The notes below the pieces were generated by a model that saw only the letters and a list, made by a program, of their open reading frames with translations, searched no databases and was not told where the DNA came from. Below, piece by piece: positions 25,345 through 34,000 of a stretch of DNA of 64,000 nt. Location of the stretch: assembly GCA_016794585.1 (NCBI GenBank), contig JAEUJM010000032.1, positions 186,001 to 250,000 of the forward strand, given 5' to 3'. Position 1 is the first letter of the stretch. Every line of letters begins with the position of its first letter. A program made the translations under genes and the position numbers. The stretch is from Acidimicrobiales bacterium (lineage in GTDB: Bacteria > Actinomycetota > Acidimicrobiia > Acidimicrobiales > DATDAH01).

Positions 25345-25812
25345 ATGGCACCCGGAAACACCGTGAACATCGTGGGCAACGCCACCCGCGACCCCGAGCT
25401 GCGCTTCACCCCGTCGGGCCAGGCCGTGGCCAGCTTCGGCGTGGCCGTGAACCGCCGCTGGCAGAACCGCCAGACCCAGGAGTGGGAAGAGGCCGTGAGC
25501 TTCTTCGACATCACCTGCTGGGGCCAGCTCGCCGAGAACGTGGCCGAGTCCGTCCAGAAGGGCACCCGCGTGGTGGTCGACGGCCGCCTCGACCAGCGCT
25601 CCTGGGAGACCGAGCAGGGCGACAAGCGGTCCAAGGTGGAGATCGTGGCCGACGAGGTCGCCCCCAGCCTGCGCTGGGCCACCGCCCAGATCACCAAGAA
25701 CGAGCGCCGCGACGGCGGCGACGGCGGCGGCTTCGGCGGCGGCGGTGGCGGCGGGAGCCGTCCCGTCCCCAACGAGCCGCCCGCCGGTTACGACGACGAG
25801 GAGCCCTTCTAG
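25345..25812 (+). CDS. ssb: Single-stranded DNA-binding protein
   Basis: The OB-fold N-terminus [21 protein letters not shown], with [20 protein letters not shown] and [21 protein letters not shown], matches SSB. A Gly-rich flexible linker (about residues 115-135) leads to the acidic tip GYDDEEPF, which recruits partner proteins at replication forks. AAGGAG lies 10 nt before the ATG and the gap to rpsF is 13 bp. This copy is the replication-linked paralogue expected between rpsF and rpsR. Confidence 0.97.
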   Translation: MAPGNTVNIVGNATRDPELRFTPSGQAVASFGVAVNRRWQNRQTQEWEEAVSFFDITCWGQLAENVAESVQKGTRVVVDGRLDQRSWETEQGDKRSKVEIVADEVAPSLRWATAQITKNERRDGGDGGGFGGGGGGGSRPVPNEPPAGYDDEEPF

Positions 25813-25814
25813 AC

Positions 25815-26300
25815 ATGGCCAAGAAACGAGAGGTGCGCGGCAAGAACAAGGACAACGCGCGCCGCAGCAAGAAGAAGATCTCCCTCCTGTCCCAGGAGAA
25901 GGTGGTCTACGTCGACTACAAGGACGTGAACCTGCTGCGCCGGTTCATGTCCGACCGGGCCAAGATCCGTGCCCGCCGCGTCACCGGCAACGACGCCCAG
26001 CAGCAGCGTGAGGTGGCCCGCGCCATCAAGAACGCCCGCGAGATGGCGCTCCTGCCCTACACCAACCGCGTCACCACCCAGCGCGGTGGTGGCCGAGGCG
26101 ACCGCGAGCGCGATCGCGGGCTGCCCCGTCCCGACGGGCCGCCCCCGCGCCCGACCGGCGACACGCCGCCGCCTCCCGTGGGCGGCTCGTCCGATGTCGA
26201 GGCCGACCTCGAGCTCGATGTCGAGCTCGACGGCGGCGGCGTCGCGGTGGCCGAGGCCACCGAGGCGCCGGCGGAGGCCATCGAGGAGGGCGACGAGTGA
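25815..26300 (+). CDS. rpsR: 30S ribosomal protein S18 with a long acidic C-terminal extension
   Basis: The first 80-90 residues are a normal S18: [54 protein letters not shown]18 is usually 75-90 residues, but this frame continues to 161. The extra segment is Arg/Gly-rich ([14 protein letters not shown]), then Pro-rich ([16 protein letters not shown]), then strongly acidic ([14 protein letters not shown] ... EAIEEGDE). The reading frame is continuous and ends in an ATGA-type overlap with rplI, so the extension is not an annotation slip. Its role is unknown. Confidence 0.93.
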   Translation: MAKKREVRGKNKDNARRSKKKISLLSQEKVVYVDYKDVNLLRRFMSDRAKIRARRVTGNDAQQQREVARAIKNAREMALLPYTNRVTTQRGGGRGDRERDRGLPRPDGPPPRPTGDTPPPPVGGSSDVEADLELDVELDGGGVAVAEATEAPAEAIEEGDE

Positions 26301-26743
26301 AGCTCATCTTGAAAGCCGACATCGCCGGCGTCGGCCACCGTGGCGACATCGTCGACGTGGCCGACGGCTACGGGCGCAACTACCTCGTCCCCAAGGGCAT
26401 GGCCATGCTGGCCACCAAGGGTGCCGAGACCCAGGCCAAGGCCATGCGCCGCGCCCGGGACGTGCGCGACGCCGTCGACCGCGAGGCCGCCGAGGAAGTG
26501 GCCAAGACGCTGGTCGCCACGACCATCACCATCACCGCCAAGGCGGGTCCCGAGGGCAAGCTCTTCGGGTCGGTGGCGGCCGCCGACATCGTCGACGCCG
26601 TGCGCCAGCAGAGCGGCGTCGAGCTCGATCGCAAGCAGCTCGTGCTCGATGAGCACATCAAGGACGTGGGCACGCACCAGGTGTTCGCCAAGCTGCACAG
26701 CGACGTGTCGTTCCCGCTGACCATCGAGGTCGTCGCCGCGTGA
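26297..26743 (+). CDS. rplI: 50S ribosomal protein L9
   Basis: L9 bridges the base of the L1 stalk. The N-terminal domain [36 protein letters not shown] is split here only by context, and the C-terminal domain [16 protein letters not shown] is also conserved. The start is GTG 26297, overlapping the rpsR stop. The 148-residue length is normal. A GC-rich hairpin follows at 26749-26768. Confidence 0.96.
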   Translation: MKLILKADIAGVGHRGDIVDVADGYGRNYLVPKGMAMLATKGAETQAKAMRRARDVRDAVDREAAEEVAKTLVATTITITAKAGPEGKLFGSVAAADIVDAVRQQSGVELDRKQLVLDEHIKDVGTHQVFAKLHSDVSFPLTIEVVAA

Positions 26744-26748
26744 TCCCC

Positions 26749-26768
26749 GGCGACCGGTCCCGGTCGCC
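26749..26768 (+). terminator. Hairpin between rplI and dnaB
   Basis: GGCGACCG-GTCC-CGGTCGCC begins 6 bp after the rplI stop. There is no T-run. It may be a terminator or attenuator separating the ribosomal genes from dnaB. Confidence 0.5.
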
Positions 26769-26789
26769 CCACGCCACAACCGAGCCGGG

Positions 26790-26856
26790 TTCTCCACAGG
26801 GTGGACCCGTCGCGTCCACAGGAAAGCCCCAGGCACCGCATCTACCACCCCACAGG
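26790..26856. promoter_or_regulatory. Repeated CCACAGG motifs upstream of dnaB
   Basis: CCACAGG occurs at 26794, 26816 and 26850. The first sits in TTCTCCACA, one base from the actinobacterial DnaA box TTGTCCACA. They may be DnaA-binding sites or a promoter region for dnaB. Chance is possible in so short a stretch. Confidence 0.35.
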
Positions 26857-26878
26857 GCGGATGGGGGAAGGTAGAGCG

Positions 26879-28906
26879 ATGTCGCAGTCGACCGACGACG
26901 CCCCGCCGCGGGCCACCCTCACCGAGCGCCCCGGCGCGAGCTCCGGTCCCCACCAGGCGATGCGCGTCCCGCCCCACAACCTGGCCGCCGAGGAGTCCCT
27001 CCTCGGCGCCATGTTGCTGTCCAAGGACGCCATCGCCACCGCGGTCGAACTGGTCGACACCGACGACTTCTACAAGCCTGCCCACGGCCACATCTTCGAA
27101 GCGGTCGCCTCGCTGTTCAGCGCCGGCGAGCCCGTCGACCCCATCACCGTGGCCGAGGAGCTCAACCGGGCCGGTCTGCTCGAGGGGGTCGGTGGCCCCG
27201 CCACCCTCGTCAGCCTCCAGGCCGGCACCCCCGCCACCTCCAACGCCGCCCGCTACGCCAAGATCGTCGAGGAGCACTCGCTGCTGCGCCGCCTCATCCG
27301 GGTGGCGGGCGACATCGCCGAGCTGGGCTACGAGCTGCCCGACGACGTCACCAAAGCCGTCGACCTGGCCGAGTCCATGGTCTTCCAGGTGGCCCAGCGC
27401 CGGGTCACCGACTCCACCGCGCCCATCCGCGACCTGCTCGGCGGCACCCTCGACCGTCTCGAGCAGCTCTACGAGCGCGGCGACGCCCTCACCGGCGTGC
27501 CCACCGGCTACGTCGACCTCGACGCCCTGCTCTCGGGCCTCCAGCCCAGCGCTCTCATCGTCGTCGGCGCCCGCCCCAGCGCGGGCAAGACCGCGTTCGC
27601 CCTGGGCATCGCCAGTCACGTGGCCCTCACCGCCGAGCGACCGGTCATGTTCTTCTCGCTCGAGATGAGCCACCTCGAGCTCACCCAGCGCATCATCTGC
27701 TCCGAGGCCCGGGTGGATTCCACCCGCATGCGAAACGGCCGCCTCAACGAGTCGGACTGGACCAAGATCAACAGCGCCATCGGCCGCCTCGCCGAGGCAC
27801 AGCTGTGGATCGACGACAACCCCCAGCTCACGGTCATGGAGATCCGGGCCAAGGCCCGCCGGCTCAAGAGCCGGGTCGGTGACCTCGGCCTCGTGGTGGT
27901 CGACTACCTCCAGCTCATGACCGGCCGTTCCAGCGCCGAGAGCCGCCAGGTCGAGGTGTCCGAGATCTCCCGTGGCCTCAAGATCCTCGCCCGCGAGCTC
28001 GAGTGCCCGGTCATCGCCCTGTCCCAGCTCTCCCGAAGCCTCGAGATGCGCGCTGACAAGCGCCCGATGCTGGCGGACCTGCGCGAGTCGGGCTGCCTCA
28101 CCGCCGACACCCAGATCGCGGCCATCGACCGCGACACCGGCGGCACTCGCCGCACCACCCTCGGCCAGCTGCTCTCCGCCGGCGAGCGCGACATCCCCGT
28201 GTGGACCCTCGACGAGCACCTGCGCTTCGTCCCCGGCGTGATGACCCACGTCTTCTCCAGCGGCATCAAGGACACGTTCGAGCTGCGCCTCGCCTCGGGC
28301 CGCGTCGTCACCGCGAGCGCCAACCACCCCTTCCTCACCGTGGACGGCTGGGTGCCCCTCGGCGATCTCGCCGTCGGCGACCGCCTCGCCGTGCGCCCCA
28401 CCGGCCCCGACGACCCCACCTCCAAGACCGTTCCCGCCGAGGTGGCCACCTACCTCGACAAGGCCGCCGCCGAGCGGGGCCTCGACGCCGGCGCCCTCCT
28501 GGCCGAGGCCGGCGCCTCCGCTGCCCGGGCCGGCGTGGCCCGCCGGGCCCTGCGCCAGGTCACCGAGAAGGTCGACGACCCCTGGCTCCACGACCTCATC
28601 GAGGCCGACGTCCTCTGGGACACCGTCTCCGAGATCGTCCCCCTCGGTCCCAAGCCCGTCTACGACGCCACCGTGGTCGGCACCCACAACTTCGTGGCCA
28701 ACGGCATCGTGGCCCACAACTCCATCGAGCAGGACTCCGACGTGGTGATGTTCATCTACCGCGACGACATCTACAACGAGGACTCCCCCGACCGCGGCAC
28801 CGCCGAGATCATCGTGGCCAAGCACCGCAACGGCCCCACCGACAAGGTCCGCCTCGCCTTCCTCGGGCACCACACGCGCTTCGAGAACATGGCCAGGGGC
28901 GCTTGA
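26879..28906 (+). CDS. dnaB: Replicative DNA helicase DnaB containing an intein
   Basis: The hexameric replication-fork helicase is 675 codons including a 209-residue intein. The N-terminal domain is MRVPPHNLAAEESLLGAMLL, DDFYKPAHGHIFEA. The RecA-like ATPase has Walker A GARPSAGKTAFAL, MFFSLEMSHLELTQRI, and Walker B LVVVDYLQLM. Helicase sequence stops at DLRESG and resumes at SIEQDSDVVMFIYR, flanking the intein. After splicing the protein would be about 466 residues, the usual size. ATG 26879 is preceded by a GGGGGAAGG ribosome site. The same intein insertion point is known in cyanobacterial DnaB. Confidence 0.96.
   Translation: MSQSTDDAPPRATLTERPGASSGPHQAMRVPPHNLAAEESLLGAMLLSKDAIATAVELVDTDDFYKPAHGHIFEAVASLFSAGEPVDPITVAEELNRAGLLEGVGGPATLVSLQAGTPATSNAARYAKIVEEHSLLRRLIRVAGDIAELGYELPDDVTKAVDLAESMVFQVAQRRVTDSTAPIRDLLGGTLDRLEQLYERGDALTGVPTGYVDLDALLSGLQPSALIVVGARPSAGKTAFALGIASHVALTAERPVMFFSLEMSHLELTQRIICSEARVDSTRMRNGRLNESDWTKINSAIGRLAEAQLWIDDNPQLTVMEIRAKARRLKSRVGDLGLVVVDYLQLMTGRSSAESRQVEVSEISRGLKILARELECPVIALSQLSRSLEMRADKRPMLADLRESGCLTADTQIAAIDRDTGGTRRTTLGQLLSAGERDIPVWTLDEHLRFVPGVMTHVFSSGIKDTFELRLASGRVVTASANHPFLTVDGWVPLGDLAVGDRLAVRPTGPDDPTSKTVPAEVATYLDKAAAERGLDAGALLAEAGASAARAGVARRALRQVTEKVDDPWLHDLIEADVLWDTVSEIVPLGPKPVYDATVVGTHNFVANGIVAHNSIEQDSDVVMFIYRDDIYNEDSPDRGTAEIIVAKHRNGPTDKVRLAFLGHHTRFENMARGA
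28094..28720 (+). other. DnaB mini-intein without a homing endonuclease
   Basis: The 209-residue insertion begins with Cys (CLTADTQIAAIDR, block A) and ends VGTHNFVANGIVAHN (blocks F and G), followed by Ser as the +1 extein residue. Block B is ASANHPFLTVDGWVPLGDLAVGD, with Ser where Thr is usual before NH. The middle 80 residues are Ala-rich and contain no LAGLIDADG or other endonuclease motif. All splicing residues look present, so self-excision is likely. Confidence 0.93.
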
Positions 28907-28956
28907 GCGTGGGCCACCACACCCGTCGTTGCGAGAACGTGGCGCGGGGCGCCTAG
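28864..28956 (+). repeat. Diverged tandem duplication of the dnaB 3-prime end
   Basis: The last codons of dnaB encode GHHTRFENMARGA-stop. Directly after the stop, a second block (28909-28956) reads GHHTRRCENVARGA-stop in another frame from a GTG. At DNA level about 35 of 42 positions match, with two small indels. It is probably a slipped duplication or a scar of recombination at the gene end. Confidence 0.75.
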
Positions 28957-28967
28957 TGGGTCTCGGC

Positions 28968-29741
28968 ATGGCCGCCGCCTCGCCCGAGGTCCCCGACGGC
29001 CACACCGGTGACGGTGGTGTCGACCCCGACGTCGAGCACGAGGCGTGGCGGCAGCTCCTGTTCTGGGTGGGGCTTGCCGACGTGGTCGTGGCCGGTGCCC
29101 TGCTGGTGGTGGCCGGCCGGATCTACCTGCCGGTGGCGTTGTTCGTGCCGCTCTTCCTCGCCGGGCTGGTGCTGCTGGTCCGTCCGGGTGGGGTGGGGCC
29201 CGTCACCCTCGGAGCGGCCTCGGTCCTGTTCGTGGTGGTCAACCTGCGCCTCCTCGTCGACGACCTCGCCCACCCCGACACCTTCGTCACCTTCTTCCCC
29301 GCCGCCATCGGTGTCGTGGCGGGGTGTGTGGGCGCCGTCGGCCTCGCCGGCTTCCTGCGGCGCTGGCCGGTCCGTGCCACCGGCCGCGTCGGCGTCGTAG
29401 CCAGCGCGCTGGTGCTGGTGGCCCTCGGGGTCGGCCTTTCCGCCACCTTCTCGGTGGCGGACGACGTCCCCCAGGAGGGGGATCTGGCCTTGGTGGCCGA
29501 GGCCGACGAGTGGGCGCCGGACACGCTCACCGCTCGCGAAGCCGGTGACATCGCGGTGTACGTGACCAACGCCGACCTGCGCCGCCACACCTTCACGATC
29601 GACGTGCTCGACGTGTCGGTCGAGCTCCCCGCCGACACCAGCCGCCGGGTCGCCTTCACCGCGCCGGCGGGCGAGTACGAGTTCCGCTCCGACGTCCCCG
29701 GCCAGACCGACATGACCGGCACCCTCACCGTCCCAGGCTGA
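28968..29741 (+). CDS. Membrane protein with a cupredoxin-like C-terminal domain lacking copper ligands
   Basis: Five or so hydrophobic helices occupy residues 30-175 (LLFWVGLADVVVAGALLVVAG, LFVPLFLAGLVLLV, VTLGAASVLFVVVNL, AAIGVVAGCVGAVGLAGFL, VGVVASALVLVALGVGLSA). An extracytoplasmic domain of about 90 residues follows, with the cupredoxin pattern RRHTFTIDVLDVSVELPADTSRRVAFTAPAGEYEF. In copper proteins that strand continues with Cys and then His before Met. Here the positions read RSDVPGQTDMTG, so Ser and Gln replace them and copper binding is unlikely. ATG 28968 is chosen; an in-frame GTG lies at 28956. The function is unknown. Confidence 0.7.
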   Translation: MAAASPEVPDGHTGDGGVDPDVEHEAWRQLLFWVGLADVVVAGALLVVAGRIYLPVALFVPLFLAGLVLLVRPGGVGPVTLGAASVLFVVVNLRLLVDDLAHPDTFVTFFPAAIGVVAGCVGAVGLAGFLRRWPVRATGRVGVVASALVLVALGVGLSATFSVADDVPQEGDLALVAEADEWAPDTLTAREAGDIAVYVTNADLRRHTFTIDVLDVSVELPADTSRRVAFTAPAGEYEFRSDVPGQTDMTGTLTVPG

Positions 29742-29770
29742 CGGCTCGACAGCCACCAACGGCGGGACAG

Positions 29771-30808
29771 CTAGGGCGCCACCACGGGGACGGGCGGCAG
29801 GGAGAAGCCGGGGTAGTGGTCCCACGCCGCCGGGTTCACCGCGCAGACCGCGGCGAGCGCTTCGTCCGGGGGTGGGGGCTCGCGGCGCAGGGTGAGGGTG
29901 GCCGCCCGCGCTCCCCGGGCGGCCGACGCCGCCACCTCGCGGGCGTCAGCAGCGTGGGTGGCCAGACGCTCGGCGGCGCCGGGCTCGCCGATCGTCGTGT
30001 CGCGTTCGTAGCCGTGGTGGCGCAGGGTCCACGACGCCGTGCGCTCGATTCTGCGGATCCACGCCGGCGACAGCGGCCATGTCTCCGAGGGGCCGGTGGG
30101 TGCCGTCACCGGCCGGGCGGCCTCGGCGAACCACGGGAGCGGGGGGAGGTCCGAGCCGCCGCCGTGGGCGGTGTGGTCGAGCACGGCGGTGTCCCAGTCC
30201 TCGCCCACGAAGTCGAGGACACGACGGAGCTCGTCCTCCGGTCGGGCCACGAGGTCCTCCAGACGGACGGTGCACACCGCGCCCCCCGTCGTCGCGAAGC
30301 GGTCGATGGCCTTGACCTGCTGGGCGGCGAAGAAGGCGTTGAGCCCGTGGCTGCTCGTGGCCCAGGGCATGGCCGCCAGCGAGGCCACGACGCCGCGGGG
30401 GTCGCGCACCACGTGCACGAAGCGGGCGCCGGGGTGCTCGGCGGCGATGGTGGCGAGCTGCTGGGCGTGGGCGGGGGTCTTGTCCCCGAAGCGGGTCTTC
30501 CCCCGTTGGGCGGCGGCGGCCCGCATCACCGCGGCGACCGCGTCGCGCCGCGCCGGCGCCGCGAGGGTGTCGAGCTGGTCGGTCACCGCCGACCGGGGCA
30601 CCCCGAGGAAGGCGAACGAGAACGTCCGGGCGTAGCGGTCGAACCACGCCCGCCCGTCGTCCGCGAGCCCGTTGCCGCGGGGGTCCAGGTAGAAGGAGGC
30701 CTCGTGGGTCAGGTGGATGTTCGGGTGGGCGTTGAGCATGACCCGCAGGAGCGAGGTGCCCGATCGACCACTGCCCACCACGAACAGGGGTGCATCTGCG
30801 GTGATCAC
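29771..30808 (-). CDS. Sulfotransferase-family protein
   Basis: The PAPS 5-prime phosphosulfate loop is FVVGSGRSGTSLLRVMLNAHP at the N-terminus, the 3-prime phosphate region is VHVVRDPRGVVASLAAM, and GKTRFGDKTPAHAQQL lies between. These are typical of bacterial Sulfotransfer_3 enzymes that sulfate lipids, sugars or peptides. The GTG at 30808 gives 345 residues and puts the P-loop close to the start; the frame extends upstream without protein-like sequence. It is divergent from the large synthase gene, so it may tailor its product, but that link is only positional. Confidence 0.78.
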   Translation of the reverse strand: MITADAPLFVVGSGRSGTSLLRVMLNAHPNIHLTHEASFYLDPRGNGLADDGRAWFDRYARTFSFAFLGVPRSAVTDQLDTLAAPARRDAVAAVMRAAAAQRGKTRFGDKTPAHAQQLATIAAEHPGARFVHVVRDPRGVVASLAAMPWATSSHGLNAFFAAQQVKAIDRFATTGGAVCTVRLEDLVARPEDELRRVLDFVGEDWDTAVLDHTAHGGGSDLPPLPWFAEAARPVTAPTGPSETWPLSPAWIRRIERTASWTLRHHGYERDTTIGEPGAAERLATHAADAREVAASAARGARAATLTLRREPPPPDEALAAVCAVNPAAWDHYPGFSLPPVPVVAP

Positions 30809-30995
30809 GGGCCGATGCCTAGCAGGTGAACTCCCTGTCGCGTCCGACTGGTCCCGAGGTGATGCCGGGGTGAAGACCTCCTGCGGACCTGCTCGCCGCG
30901 CCACCCGCGTGACACACTTGTCCACCTGGCCGGAGGGGTCGCTCGGCGAGCCGCAGGAAGCACTGCGGATGGGGCCCCTGAGCGGTCTGGCGGGC

Positions 30996-31025
30996 TTAGT
31001 GAACACCGTTCAGGAGCGCTACCCT
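30996..31025 (+). promoter_or_regulatory. Putative promoter with embedded palindrome before the first megasynthase
   Basis: TTAGTG (30996-31001) and TACCCT (31020-31025) are spaced 18 bp like -35 and -10 boxes. The palindrome TGAAC-ACC-GTTCA (31000-31012) lies across the spacer, the usual placement for a TetR-type repressor site. The predicted start lies about 40 bp before GTG 31073. No TetR gene is in the window. Confidence 0.45.
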
Positions 31026-31072
31026 TGACCGGTCGTCGTGGCTGTGGTGGCAGAAGACGCAGGGGGTCCCGG

Positions 31073-34000
31073 GTGGACAGGTACGAGCGGGATCTGATCG
31101 TCGGTGTGTCGCCTTTCGAGCGACCCGACCCCGCGCTCGTGGTCGGTCTCGTCCGCGCTGGCGCGTTGGGCGTGCTCGACCTCGGCCGCGACCCGGTCGT
31201 CGCCGGCAAGGCGCTGAACGAGGTCACCCGCTGGACCGACGAGTCCTTCGGGGTCCGGGTCCCCGAGGCCGCCGACCACGAGACCGCCACGCTGCCCGAT
31301 CAGGTCGACACCGTCGTCCTGGCCGACGCCGACGCGGTGGCCGTGTGGGCGACGCCCGGCCGGCGCGTGCTGGTCGAGGTCCGTTCGCCCGAGGAGGCCG
31401 ACGCCGCCCTCGCCGCCGGCGCCGACGGGCTCATCGCCAAGGGCGCCGAGAGCGGGGGCCGCATCGGCGACCTCACCGCCTACGTGCTGCTCCAGACCCT
31501 CGTGGCCCGCACCGACCGCCCCGTGTGGTGCCAGGGTGGCATCGGTCGCCACACCGCCGCCGCGGCCATCGCCGGCGGGGCGGCCGGCGTCGTCCTCGAC
31601 GCGCAGCTCGCCCTCGTCCGTGAGTCCACCCTGCCCGCCGCCGTCCGTCAGGCGGTCGGGGCCATGGACGGCAGCGAGACCGTCGTGCTCGGCGAGCACC
31701 GGGTCTTCACCCGGCCCGACCTGCCCGTGGCGTCGGCCGACCCGGACTCGCCGGCCGCCGACGTCGTGGCCGCTCTCGGCGCTGACGACCTGAGGGCCCA
31801 GTACCTGCCCGTGGGCCAGGACGGCGCCTTCGCGAAGGGCCTGGCCGAGCGCTTCGGCACCGCCGGCGGCGTGGCCCAGGGCCTCCGTCTCGCCATCGAC
31901 GAGCACCTCGACGCCGCCACCGCGGCCCCCTCCCTCGCCGAGCACAGCACCCTCGCCACGACCCTCGGCACCCGCTACCCGATCGCCCAGGGCCCCATGA
32001 CCCGGGTCAGCGACCGCGCCGCCTTCGCCGCCGCGGTGGCCGACGGGGGCGGGTTGCCCTTTCTCGCCCTGGCCCTCATGTCAGGCGACGAGGTCCGGGC
32101 CCTGCTCGAGGAGACCGCCCCCCTGTTGGGCGACCGCCCCTGGGGCGTCGGCATCCTCGGCTTCGTGCCTCCGGAGGTGCGTGAGGCGCAGCTCGAGGTC
32201 GTCCACGACGTGCGCCCGCCGGTCGCCCTCATCGCCGGCGGCCGCCCGTCGCAGGCCGCGCCCCTCGAGGCCGCAGGGATCAGCACCTTCCTGCACGTGC
32301 CGTCTCCGGGCCTGCTCGACCTCTTCCTCAGGGAGGGGGCGCGCAAGTTCATCTTCGAGGGCCGCGAGTGCGGCGGCCACGTCGGCCCCCGGTCGAGCTT
32401 CGCCCTCTGGGACGCCCAGATCGAGCACCTGCTCGCCTTCGGCCACACGGACGAGGTGTCCGTCCTGTTCGCCGGCGGGGTCCACGACGCGCGGTCGGCG
32501 GCGATGGTCGGCGCCCTCGCCGCGCCGCTCGCCGAGGCCGGCGCCGGCGTCGGCGTGCTCATGGGCACCAGCTACCTCTTCACCGAGGAGGCCGTGGCCG
32601 GTGGCGCCATCCTCCCGGGCTTCCAGCAGGCCGCGGTCGACTGCGAGCGCACGGTCCTGCTCGAGACCTCGCCCGGCCACGCCACTCGCTGCGTCGAGAG
32701 CGACTACGTCCGGGCCTTCGAGGCCGAGAAGCGTCGCCTGCTGGGCGAGGGCGTCTCCGTGCAGGACGCCTGGGCCGAGCTCGAGCAGCTCAACCTCGGT
32801 CGTCTCCGCATCGCCACCAAGGGCGTGGCGCGCGAGGGCGGCCAGATCGTCGAGGTCGACGAGGAGGGCCAGCGCCGCGAGGGCATGTTCATGATCGGCC
32901 AGGCCGCCACCCTGCGCCACGAGGTCACCACCGTCGCCGCCCTCCACGACGAGGTCAGCGCCGGCAGCACGAAGTATCTGGCCGACCTCGGCGCCGAGCG
33001 GGCCGCCGCCTCGGGTGAGGGTGAGGCCGGCGCCGACCTCTCGCTCGACATCGCCATCATCGGCATGGCCGCGGCCTTCGCCGGCGCCGCCGACACCGCC
33101 CACTACTGGTCCAACGTGGTCGGCGGCGTGAACGCCATCACCGAGGTGCCCGCCGCCCGCTGGGACGCCGACCGGTACTACGACCCCGACGCCTTCCTCA
33201 ACGACGCCGGCCGCAAGACCCCGTCGCGTTGGGGCGGCTTCCTCCCCGAGGTGCCCTTCGACGCCCTCGCCTACGGCATCCCGCCCACGTCGCTCGCCTC
33301 CATCGAGCCCGGCCAGCTGCTCAGCCTCGAGATGGCGGCCCGCGCCCTCGCCGACGCCGGCTACGCCACCCGCGAGTTCGACCGCGCCCGCACGTCGGTG
33401 GTGTTCGGCGCCGAGGGGGGCACCGACCTCGCCACCGCCTACGGCTTCCGCGCCCTGTTCCAGACCTACGTCGGCGACCTCCCCGAGGCCCTCGACGACT
33501 ACCTCCCCGCCTACACCGAGGACTCCTTCCCGGGCCTGCTCACCAACGTCATCTCGGGTCGCATCGCCAACCGCCTCGACCTCGGCGGCTCGAACTACAC
33601 CGTCGATGCCGCCTGCGCCTCCGCCCTCGCCGCCATCGACGTGGCCTGCAAGGAGCTGGTGGCGGGCACGAGCGACATGGTCCTGGCCGGCGGCGCCGAC
33701 CTGCACAACGGCGTCAACGACTACTTGTTGTTCTCGAGCGTCCACGCCCTGTCGCCCTCGGGTCAGTGCCGCACCTTCGACGCCGACGCCGACGGCATCA
33801 CCCTCGGCGAGGGCGTCGGCTGCCTCGTCCTCAAGCGCCTGGCCGACGCCGAGCGCGACGGCGACCGCATCTACGGCGTGCTCCGGGGCATGGCCGCGTC
33901 GAGCGACGGCCGCCACCTCGGCCTCACCGCACCTCGCAAGGAGGGCCAGCGCCTCGCCCTCGACCGGGCCTACGACCAGGCCGGCGTCTCGCCCGCCGAC

